This document shows positions 5,216 to 10,898 of a DNA stretch of 10,898 bases, one piece after another. Location of the stretch: contig CAZBSC010000023.1 of NCBI GenBank assembly GCA_964494845.1, positions 1 to 10,898 on the forward strand, given 5' to 3'. How positions within the stretch are numbered: the stretch's first letter is position 1; every line of letters starts with the position of its first letter. The stretch is from CAYRSA01 sp964494845. GTDB lineage: Bacteria > Patescibacteriota > Saccharimonadia > Saccharimonadales > JAGQNJ01. The notes beneath the pieces are model-generated. The model made no database searches. It saw nothing but the letters and a program-made list of their open reading frames with translations, and had not been told where the DNA came from. The position numbers and the translations under genes were made by a program.

Positions 5216-6259
5216 ATGACACAAACATTAGAACTAATAATTAACACCGACACGCTAATTCGTATATTAGGCCTAGGAATTTTTACGTTTGCCCTAAGTA
5301 TGTTAATAACGCCAATTTATACGACATTGGCTTTTAACCATCAATGGTGGAAAAAGCCTAGACAGACTACTCTGACAGGTGAAGTAGCAAAAGTTTTCAC
5401 TAAATTGCATGCGAAAAAACACGAGCGCCATATCCCGACTATGGCCGGGTTAATATTCGTTGTTAGCGTTGCATTTATCACTCTGACTATGAATATTAGT
5501 CGTTCAGAAACGTGGTTACCGCTAGCTGCTTTTGTTGGTGCTGGTTTGGTTGGCTTGATTGATGATTTTATAAATATCCGAGGACTGGGCAAGGGCGTGG
5601 CAGGGTTGCCGTCGAAGTTAAAATTACTTTTAACGACCGCAGTGGCTTTAGTTGGAGGCTGGTATTTTTTTGCAAAATTGGACGTTACCAGTATTCATGT
5701 GCCGTCACTGGGGGCATGGAATATTGGGTGGTTAGTTATCCCATTGTTTGTCTTCGTTGTAGTAGCAACCGCTAACGCAGTTAATATAACAGATGGTTTA
5801 GATGGCCTGGCCGGTGGTTTAGCAGCTATCGCTTTCGGTGCATACGCGGTTATAGCTTTTATCGAAGCTCGTTATGGGGTAGCAGGGTTCTGTCTTAGTG
5901 TTGTGGGTGGATTATTATCTTATACTTGGTTCAATGTCTATCCAGCAAGGTTCTTTATGGGAGATGTAGGCTCTTTCGCCCTAGGAACTGCCCTAGGCGT
6001 GGTGGCAATGATAACTGATACGGTTTGGTTGTTGCCAATAATTGGAATTATTTTTGTCGCCGAGACAGGATCAGTGATTCTCCAAACCATATCGAAAAAG
6101 TTGAGGCACGGAAAGAAAATATTCAGAATATCTCCTATTCATCATCATTTTGAAGCAATTGGGTGGCCAGAGACCAAGGTTACTATGCGATTCTGGATAC
6201 TTGGGCAGGTAGCTGGCGTATTAGGTATAGCCTTATTCGTGATTGGGCGATATGTATGA
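5216..6259 (+). CDS. mraY: Phospho-MurNAc-pentapeptide transferase MraY
   Basis: 347-residue polytopic membrane enzyme that transfers phospho-MurNAc-pentapeptide from UDP to undecaprenyl phosphate, making lipid I at the inner face of the membrane. Family landmarks: D116-D117 in GLIDDFINIRGLGKG, PSKLKLLLT (132-140), NAVNITDGLDGLAGGL (187-202), the catalytic-site Asp D250 in FFMGDVGSFALG, and the PIHHHFE loop (307-313). About ten hydrophobic segments are visible and the length is typical. It has no clear Shine-Dalgarno sequence. Its stop overlaps the ftsW start (ATGA), which indicates translational coupling. Confidence 0.96.
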   Translation: MTQTLELIINTDTLIRILGLGIFTFALSMLITPIYTTLAFNHQWWKKPRQTTLTGEVAKVFTKLHAKKHERHIPTMAGLIFVVSVAFITLTMNISRSETWLPLAAFVGAGLVGLIDDFINIRGLGKGVAGLPSKLKLLLTTAVALVGGWYFFAKLDVTSIHVPSLGAWNIGWLVIPLFVFVVVATANAVNITDGLDGLAGGLAAIAFGAYAVIAFIEARYGVAGFCLSVVGGLLSYTWFNVYPARFFMGDVGSFALGTALGVVAMITDTVWLLPIIGIIFVAETGSVILQTISKKLRHGKKIFRISPIHHHFEAIGWPETKVTMRFWILGQVAGVLGIALFVIGRYV

Positions 6260-7512
6260 ATGTTATTTCGGTAACAAGACGCCCACTGCAAGGTAGGCCC
6301 AACTCTAGTGAAACTGGCAGAAGGCATCGGCCAGATTATTTATTGCCTTTGCTGAGTGTGATACTTTTGGTCATTGGGTTGATAGTAGTTTTCGCGATTA
6401 GTCCCGCCTTAGCAGCTGCTAGAGGAGTGAGTGAAAGCTATTTTATCAGTAAACAACTCATAGCTATAGGGCTAGGGGTAATTTCCTTTGCGATTGTTGG
6501 CAATATCGCCCCATCTTCTTGGCGGAAACTAGAGAAACCCTTATTAATTTTTGCTGCACTGGCTTCTTTAGCAGTTCGCCTATTCGGAGACAGAATTAAC
6601 GGGGCGTATCGTTGGATTCAGCTAGGAGGTTTTTCGTTTCAGGCAGCAGAGTTAATAAAATTTGCTCTTATCATATGGTTGGCGGGCTTCCTAACAGACA
6701 GGATTAAAAGAGGTGTGTTGAACGATTGGAACCAGACTCTAAAGCCATTATTAATTGCCTTGGCCATCATTGGCGCAGTAGTTGCTGTGCTGCAAAGTGA
6801 CCTAGGCTCTTCGGCAGTAATGGTGGCTATAATGGGATCGATGGCCTTTGTAGCTGGGTTGCCGTTAAAACGCGTGATGATGGTAGCTGGAATAATATTG
6901 ATGGGTGCAACATTGGCAATTACAACGAGTGGTTACAGGCGAAGCCGCGTTCAGACTTTTCTAAACCCAACGGCCGACTGCCAAGGTGCGGGTTACCAAT
7001 CTTGCCAAGCACTGATTGCTGTTGGTTCAGGAGGTATGTTTGGCCTTGGATTGGCGCGAAGTGTTCAGGCTTACGGGTATTTGCCAGAGGCTGCAAATGA
7101 CTCGATCTTCGCTATATATGCTGAAAAATTTGGATTTGTTGGGACGGCAGTTTTAATAGGCCTTCTTGTTGCGTTGTTTGCAAGAATAATGAAAATTCTA
7201 GAACTGGCACCGGACGACTATTCAAGATTACTGGCTACTGGCGTGCTGGCATGGCTTAGCACCCAGACTATAATCAATATCGGTGCTATGGTAGGGCTAC
7301 TGCCTTTAAAGGGTATTACTTTACCATTCATTAGCTATGGTGGCACCAGTGTACTATTTGTTACTGCATCAGTTGGTTTGGTTTTTTCTATTTCTAGGTA
7401 TACTTCATATCGAGTTAGCGCGCAATTAAATGAGGGTTCTACCCATGAAAATCATGCTGGTGGGCGGGGGGAGCGGCGGCCATATTACGCCACTTCTAGC
7501 CGTCGCACATAA
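6256..7512 (+). CDS. ftsW: SEDS-family septal peptidoglycan glycosyltransferase FtsW
   Basis: 418 residues from the ATG overlapping the mraY stop (6256-6259). The open frame extends upstream into mraY, but this start gives the expected cytoplasmic N-terminus before the first membrane helix (about 27-49). SEDS proteins polymerise lipid II glycans with a class B PBP partner, here FtsI. Landmarks: INGAYRWIQLG (114-124), GAGYQSCQALIAVGSGG (244-260), LPEAANDSIFA (277-287) with the putative catalytic D283, and LPLKGITLPFISYGGTS (349-365). The usual QPSE signature after the RW block reads QAAE (129-132), and two cysteines (C242, C250) lie in a predicted extracytoplasmic loop. The last 22 residues are encoded in sequence shared with the start of murG. 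Confidence 0.93.
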   Translation: MNVISVTRRPLQGRPNSSETGRRHRPDYLLPLLSVILLVIGLIVVFAISPALAAARGVSESYFISKQLIAIGLGVISFAIVGNIAPSSWRKLEKPLLIFAALASLAVRLFGDRINGAYRWIQLGGFSFQAAELIKFALIIWLAGFLTDRIKRGVLNDWNQTLKPLLIALAIIGAVVAVLQSDLGSSAVMVAIMGSMAFVAGLPLKRVMMVAGIILMGATLAITTSGYRRSRVQTFLNPTADCQGAGYQSCQALIAVGSGGMFGLGLARSVQAYGYLPEAANDSIFAIYAEKFGFVGTAVLIGLLVALFARIMKILELAPDDYSRLLATGVLAWLSTQTIINIGAMVGLLPLKGITLPFISYGGTSVLFVTASVGLVFSISRYTSYRVSAQLNEGSTHENHAGGRGERRPYYATSSRRT

Positions 7513-8611
7513 ATTAAAACAGACAAATTCTGAGATCGAAATTTCCTATGTTATAGAGAAAGGTGGGCGTTTTTCTAGTTTGCCAAAAAAATCTGCAGAT
7601 GTCGACGAAGTTTTTTCGATACGAGCAGGCAAATTTCGAAGATATCACAACCGTTCAAAGATTCAGCATTTATTAGATTTTTCGACTAATATAAAAAACT
7701 TACGCGACTTTTTCTACTTTGTTATTGGATTTTTCCAAAGTCTTAGAGTTTTAATTAAGGCCAAGCCACAGTCCGTATTTATTAAAGGTGGGTTTGTTGG
7801 CGTGCCTTTGGGTTTTGCCTGCAAAATCCTACACGTTCCATATTTTACCCACGATTCTGATACCGTTCCAGGGCTTGCCAATAGGCTGATTTCCAAAAAT
7901 GCCCAGTGGCACGCCGTTGGAATGCCGCCTGAGTTTTATAAATATCCTATAGCAAAAATTCGATATGTTGGAATTCCTTTAAACGCGAATATTGTGCCAG
8001 TTTCGAATGCTTTAAAAATGAAGTATCGCTCTAAACTAGGATTGCCTGCAGACAGCATAGTCATCTGTGTAACAGGTGGAAGCCTGGGGGCACAAAGGTT
8101 GAATAAAGCGTTCGTATCCATTGCCAAACAACTACTAGAAGAATTCCCGCGTCTTTATGTATTGCATATAACAGGGGAAACTAAAGAAAATATTTACAAT
8201 AATTTTAACCATCAGCTCTTGAGCAGGATTATTGTCAAAGAATTCGTTGATGATTTCTATCTATACACGGGATCGTCAGATTTGGTAATTACTAGGGCAG
8301 GGGCGACAACTGTTGCCGAGCTGGCAGTGCAGGGAAAAGCAACAATTCTTGTTCCAAATCCAGAACTTACTGACGGCCAGCAAACAAAAAACGCACATTA
8401 TTTGAAAGCAAGCGGGGCTGTTATGGTTGTTGAGGAGAAAGACATGACTCAACCAGATGTCTTTGTTGGCGAGGTTCGGGTCGTCCTATCATCTCCAGCA
8501 TCAAGGGAGCAGCTAAAAGAAAACATATCAAAATTGGCAAAACCTCACGCTACGGATCAACTGGCTAACATGTGCATAGAGCTAGCTGAAAAGTCGGATA
8601 GAAAGAGGTGA
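7445..8611 (+). CDS. murG: UDP-GlcNAc:lipid I N-acetylglucosaminyltransferase MurG
   Basis: 388 residues, GT28/GT-B fold. It adds GlcNAc to lipid I to give lipid II on the cytoplasmic face of the membrane. The ATG at 7445 is chosen because GAGGG (7432-7436) is well spaced and the glycine loop LVGGGSGGHITP begins at residue 5; an ATG at 7430 would add five residues. Further motifs: IKGGFVGVPLG (113-123), GGSLGAQRLN (211-220), DLVITRAGATTVAE (279-292) and a donor-binding stretch with Q312, Q313 and NA (316-317). The acceptor-side motif HEQN of E. coli MurG reads HDSD here (136-139). It overlaps ftsW by 68 bp and is followed by ftsQ after 10 bp. Confidence 0.95.
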   Translation: MKIMLVGGGSGGHITPLLAVAHKLKQTNSEIEISYVIEKGGRFSSLPKKSADVDEVFSIRAGKFRRYHNRSKIQHLLDFSTNIKNLRDFFYFVIGFFQSLRVLIKAKPQSVFIKGGFVGVPLGFACKILHVPYFTHDSDTVPGLANRLISKNAQWHAVGMPPEFYKYPIAKIRYVGIPLNANIVPVSNALKMKYRSKLGLPADSIVICVTGGSLGAQRLNKAFVSIAKQLLEEFPRLYVLHITGETKENIYNNFNHQLLSRIIVKEFVDDFYLYTGSSDLVITRAGATTVAELAVQGKATILVPNPELTDGQQTKNAHYLKASGAVMVVEEKDMTQPDVFVGEVRVVLSSPASREQLKENISKLAKPHATDQLANMCIELAEKSDRKR

Positions 8612-8621
8612 TTCGAGGAAG

Positions 8622-9533
8622 ATGAAACTATTTAGCGGTAAAAAAAACAAAAATACTATCTCTGACGCGAGAGAAGTATATCGACAGCCTTCTCGAAATA
8701 GGGCAGTTTTTTCATATTACAAAAGCAAAAAGCAACCTACTGTAGAACCGAGAAATAAGGATCAGGAAAAAGCTTCTTTTGTATCTAGAATACCCGGTTA
8801 TTTTGCTGTACTGACAATCTTTCTTTGTTTAGGCTATGCTACAACGCTAGGGAAGCAGTCAAGAGTAGTAATTGTGAATGAAAAAGCTTTGGGCTCGACT
8901 GCTATTCCACTGAGGTCTAGATCTGAGTACAGCGGCTATGCGGACCGATGGCTCGAAGGATCCTTCATGAATAAAAACAAGTTAACCCTTAACTCTGTAG
9001 GGCTACAGGAGTCCATTAGTCAAGAATTCCCGGAAATTATTAGTGCAGTGGTAACAATGCCGGTCATTGGCCGCAAACCAAGTGTCTATTTAACAATTGC
9101 AGAACCAGTGTTTATTTTAACTTCAAATAAACAATCATTTGTGATCGACGAAAAGGGTAGGGCGGTTGTTAGTGACGAGAAATTGCCAAAAACTACCGAA
9201 GATAAACTAATAAAAGTATCAGATTCTTCGGGTTTGCAATTGCGCCCAGGTACGCAAGCTATGACAAGATCTAGCATAGAATTTATTAGATCAGTAGTGA
9301 ATCAGCTTGAACAAAAAAACATTGTCGTTAGCCGCATAAAACTACCTGATTATGCAAATGAACTACATGTATATATTGATAAAAAACCTTACTACATTAA
9401 GTTATCTACGACATCTGACCCATTGCAGCAAACAGGTGCCTTCTTGGCAGTTAAGAGTGAGTTAGAGCATAAGAACCAGAATCCAAAACAATATATTGAC
9501 GTTAGGGTAGAGGAGAGAGCGTATTATAAATAG
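8622..9533 (+). CDS. ftsQ: Cell-division protein FtsQ/DivIB
   Basis: 303 residues with a long basic cytoplasmic N-terminus (1-57), one transmembrane segment (about 58-77, GYFAVLTIFLCLGYATTL), a POTRA-like region (about 83-160) and a beta domain containing SFVIDEKGRAVV (172-183) and ending with YIDVRVEERAYYK (291-303). This order and the ID-x-x-G and YIDVR motifs are typical of FtsQ/DivIB, the bitopic partner of FtsL in the divisome. GAGGAAG (8615-8621) abuts the ATG, and a second Shine-Dalgarno-like AGAGGTGA lies at 8604-8611. Last gene of the cluster; the ftsA and ftsZ genes that often follow are absent. Confidence 0.88.
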   Translation: MKLFSGKKNKNTISDAREVYRQPSRNRAVFSYYKSKKQPTVEPRNKDQEKASFVSRIPGYFAVLTIFLCLGYATTLGKQSRVVIVNEKALGSTAIPLRSRSEYSGYADRWLEGSFMNKNKLTLNSVGLQESISQEFPEIISAVVTMPVIGRKPSVYLTIAEPVFILTSNKQSFVIDEKGRAVVSDEKLPKTTEDKLIKVSDSSGLQLRPGTQAMTRSSIEFIRSVVNQLEQKNIVVSRIKLPDYANELHVYIDKKPYYIKLSTTSDPLQQTGAFLAVKSELEHKNQNPKQYIDVRVEERAYYK

Positions 9534-9570
9534 CTTTTATACGTTCGGTTGACAAAACATATTTACCGAC

Positions 9571-9643
9571 ATAAGAATGCGTACTCTGGATTAGGCCTAG
9601 AGGATGGCGAAGTGTCTTCCTACTCTACCCCTCTAGTTCTTAT
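9571..9643 (+). terminator. Stem-loop terminator candidate after ftsQ
   Basis: ATAAGAA (9571-9577) pairs with TTCTTAT (9637-9643), CTAGAGG (9597-9603) with CCTCTAG (9630-9636), and an inner GAAG-TGT-CTTC hairpin lies at 9609-9619. The 7-bp CTAGAGG stem is followed by the T-rich TTCTTATTTTG, consistent with an intrinsic terminator of the dcw operon. The long loop makes it atypical. Confidence 0.5.
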
Positions 9644-9644
9644 T

Positions 9645-9673
9645 TTGTTCACATTTTTAATACTGAGTAGATT
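9645..9673 (+). promoter_or_regulatory. Candidate promoter in the post-ftsQ region
   Basis: TTGTTC (9645-9650) and TAGATT (9668-9673) are 17 bp apart. Transcription would start near 9680 and run through the repeat-rich non-coding region, so it might drive a small RNA. This is weak evidence in A/T-rich DNA. Confidence 0.3.
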
Positions 9674-9702
9674 GTAAAAAAACATATATACAATACATAA
9701 AA

Positions 9703-9730
9703 CGTGAAATGTCAAATAATCGTGAAATGT
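9703..9730 (+). repeat. 10-bp direct repeat CGTGAAATGT
   Basis: Identical copies lie at 9703-9712 and 9721-9730, 18 bp apart start to start. No function is evident; such pairs can be regulator sites or simple duplications. Confidence 0.6.
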
Positions 9731-9811
9731 TGGCAAGTGCAGGGGATATAGTAAAAAATATAACAATAGACTATAAAATAGGAAAAAGCAAATATATCTG
9801 TTGTGGAAAAC

Positions 9812-9835
9812 TATATGTGTATATGTGTATATGTG
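9812..9835 (+). repeat. Tandem repeat (TATATGTG)x3
   Basis: Three exact 8-bp units stand in tandem, followed by a degenerate fourth unit. The tract argues against the overlapping 64-codon frame being a real gene. It may be length-variable between strains. Confidence 0.9.
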
Positions 9836-9954
9836 AATATAGTCATATGATCGTAGGTAGAAAAACAGCTATGGAGCTATATAACCTGGCTGAGACCGAA
9901 TGACCTGTAAATACTGGTAAACATGCATAAAACACGAAAACTCCCCTGTTAGGC

Positions 9955-10030
9955 GAGGTATCGTTAATCAACTATATACCATATATTAACGTCGCAAAAT
10001 ATACATTGTGCGACGTAAGATCTATACCTC
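9955..10030. other. Three-way-junction inverted repeat (possible structured RNA)
   Basis: P1 is GAGGTAT (9955-9961) with ATACCTC (10024-10030). P2 is CGTTAAT (9962-9968) with ATTAACG (9985-9991), extended inside by TATAT (9973-9977) with ATATA (9981-9985, sharing one base). P3 is TCGCA (9992-9996) with TGCGA (10009-10013); it reaches 8 bp (ACGTCGCA with TGCGACGT, 9989-10016) if it invades P2. P1 joins P2 and P2 joins P3 without unpaired bases. No tRNA features (T-arm, anticodon arm) are present, and strand and function are unknown. Confidence 0.5.
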
Positions 10031-10081
10031 TTGGTTCTGCTCCACTGCCCTCATTCTCGCTAATTTCTGGTCCTCAAGCAT
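10022..10081 (-). CDS. 19-residue small ORF of uncertain reality
   Basis: The peptide MLEDQKLARMRAVEQNQEV is charged and helix-like, more protein-like than random sequence. No Shine-Dalgarno precedes it and an in-frame stop lies two codons upstream. It ends in the P1 arm of the inverted repeat. It could be a tiny gene, a remnant of a larger gene, or chance. Confidence 0.2.
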   Translation of the reverse strand: MLEDQKLARMRAVEQNQEV

Positions 10082-10211
10082 AGTTTAGTTTTTATTATTA
10101 TGTCGAACTCGCTACGCTTGACTGGTCTGTTGCTATTTTGGAACCCACCCTTGCCACTATAGATACATATTTATGTTCGTAAAACGTTCACCTTTGAAAT
10201 TTTAATTGCTA

Positions 10212-10769
10212 CTAAGTTTGCTTACGGAACCTCGGTTCAATATCGACTATTGCTGTGATTGGCTGATCTCCGGTTTGGACTCTATCCGTTCCTTCCATGC
10301 ATTGGTATAAACCCATATCGCCCAAGACGCCTTCAGTCTGGTATTTCACCATGCCTGTGTTGATTCGTTCTACGGTTTGAGGGTCACTGTGAAGTAGCAA
10401 TCCATGCCCGTCAATAATGTTGGTTCTCGCAACCAGAGCGTGGCCTCTGGGTAGTCCGGGGTGTGTCACGTTTTGGTCGACTACAGCTACATCTCTAGGA
10501 ATCTTCGCTAGCCCCCATGTGTGTTCAACAACTTTGATTTTACAAAGCTCTGCAGCACGATCTAGCTCTTCATCGGTGATTTTCAAAATTTCTATTAGTC
10601 CGCCAGCCGGTGGATTACAAATTCTTACAGTACGGACAAATGTTTTATCGGCCGGTCGATCTATAGCGACGGTAGTAAGCAATAGAGGGTTCTCTACTAT
10701 TTGATCATTATGCCAATCGAATCGTTCAAGTTCTAGGTTTCGTGTCCCACTGCGTAGTGTCCTAAACAT
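10212..10769 (-). CDS. Conserved-looking protein of unknown function
   Basis: 185 residues from an ATG at 10767-10769. Composition is balanced and soluble, with no signal peptide or transmembrane segment. Short blocks such as RICNPPAGGLIEI (49-61), VEHTWGLAKIPRDVAVVDQN (81-100), HPGLPRGHALVARTNIIDGH (103-122) and DMGLYQCMEG (151-160) look structured, but I recognise no family or catalytic motif. It has three cysteines (51, 76, 157) and several histidines, not in a spacing typical of a metal site. No Shine-Dalgarno is visible. It is convergent to the dcw operon and lies 39 bp downstream of another - strand gene, possibly in one transcript. The frame is probably real because of its length and amino-acid make-up. 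Confidence 0.65.
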   Translation of the reverse strand: MFRTLRSGTRNLELERFDWHNDQIVENPLLLTTVAIDRPADKTFVRTVRICNPPAGGLIEILKITDEELDRAAELCKIKVVEHTWGLAKIPRDVAVVDQNVTHPGLPRGHALVARTNIIDGHGLLLHSDPQTVERINTGMVKYQTEGVLGDMGLYQCMEGTDRVQTGDQPITAIVDIEPRFRKQT

Positions 10770-10808
10770 GTCTATGTAGTCGTTTTATGGTTAATTTTTT
10801 ACTATACT

Positions 10809-10898
10809 TTAGTCGGCGAGGGCGTAGGTGGCTTTGGCCACGCGTTTGAATTGTGATTTGCCCTGTAGGTTCAATAAGATGGTTGTTTCTTTGACGTA
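10809..10898 (-). CDS. C-terminal end of an unknown - strand gene (partial)
   Basis: The frame enters from beyond the right edge and ends with a TAA at 10809-10811, giving 29 residues that include YVKETTILLNLQGK and KRVAKATYALAD. Composition is protein-like and basic. A second - strand frame through the same bases is also open, so the call is provisional. It lies 39 bp upstream of the 185-residue gene on the same strand, which suggests a shared transcript. No family is recognisable from so short a piece. Confidence 0.4.
   Translation of the reverse strand, partial: YVKETTILLNLQGKSQFKRVAKATYALAD

Larger units (their letters stand above)
9534..10211. other. 678-bp intergenic region with repeats and no convincing gene
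   Basis: The region lies between the convergent ftsQ and the - strand unknown gene. It holds a terminator-like structure (9571-9643), a promoter-like pair (9645-9673), a 10-bp direct repeat (9703-9730), an 8-bp tandem repeat (9812-9835), a perfect three-way-junction inverted repeat (9955-10030) and a 19-codon - strand ORF (10022-10081). A 64-codon + strand frame at 9709-9903 is low-complexity and not convincing. A small RNA gene could be present but none is recognised. Confidence 0.6.

Noticed and set aside
9571..9643. tRNA gene, because of a 73-nt span and a 7-bp closing stem
   Set aside because: There is no T-arm with TTCGA-type loop, no anticodon arm and no D-arm; a terminator-like fold explains it better.
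9709..9903. 64-codon + strand frame after ftsQ
   Set aside because: It has no Shine-Dalgarno, starts inside a direct repeat, and its middle is a translation of the TATATGTG tandem repeat (YVYMCICEY).
9955..10030. tRNA or tmRNA on either strand
   Set aside because: The closing stem is 7 bp, but the arms have the wrong sizes and conserved loop bases are missing.
10417..10704. 95-codon + strand frame opposite the 185-residue gene
   Set aside because: It is rich in Ser, Thr and Ala, the usual look of an antisense shadow; the - strand frame is longer and better balanced.
1..10898. CRISPR array, insertion sequence or prophage genes
   Set aside because: No spaced direct repeats of CRISPR type, no transposase or integrase, and no terminal inverted repeats with target duplication were seen.

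Overview
The window carries a compact cell-division and cell-wall (dcw) gene cluster on the + strand: mraZ, rsmH (mraW), an ftsL-like gene, ftsI, mraY, ftsW, murG and ftsQ/divIB. It is preceded by the 3' part of a glycoside hydrolase family 1 gene and followed by about 680 bp without a convincing gene. Two genes of unknown function then point back towards the cluster on the - strand. The A+T-leaning sequence, the short MraZ, the stripped dcw order (no murE, murF, murD, murC, ftsA or ftsZ) and the divergent MurG and FtsW motifs suggest a member of the Candidate Phyla Radiation, most likely Saccharibacteria-like. This is inference: there is no rRNA or marker tree here. The standard genetic code fits every gene.

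Layout. 1-1098: partial beta-glycosidase. 1114-1151: strong bidirectional terminator. 1155-1316: regulatory region of the dcw operon, with a perfect DnaA-box match, a promoter-like pair and four in-phase GTGGG repeats that look like an MraZ operator. 1317-1676: mraZ. 1677-2019: a 343-nt untranslated leader in front of rsmH, with a boxA-like element, a GNRA-type hairpin, a potential H-type pseudoknot, a C-rich and almost G-free stretch, a second folded element and an A/C-rich spacer. 2020-2925: rsmH. 2926-3056: a 19-codon small ORF with the best Shine-Dalgarno sequence of the window, ending inside a second boxA-like element, then a GC-rich hairpin and the same A/C-rich spacer. 3057-9533: ftsL, ftsI, mraY, ftsW, murG and ftsQ, tightly packed with short gaps or overlaps. 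9534-10211: no convincing gene, but several inverted and tandem repeats. 10212-10898: two - strand genes, the second cut by the window edge.

How the genes work together. MraY and MurG make lipid I and lipid II. FtsW (SEDS glycosyltransferase) and FtsI (class B transpeptidase) polymerise and crosslink septal peptidoglycan, and FtsL and FtsQ/DivIB regulate that pair. RsmH methylates 16S rRNA, and MraZ is the presumed autoregulator of the operon.

The most interesting part is not a protein but the repeated layout of the two intercistronic leaders (boxA-like element, RNA structure, A/C spacer, start codon). It suggests NusB/S10-type antitermination, possibly against Rho, acting inside a cell-division operon at exactly the points where ribosomes leave the transcript uncovered. 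I know of no description of this.
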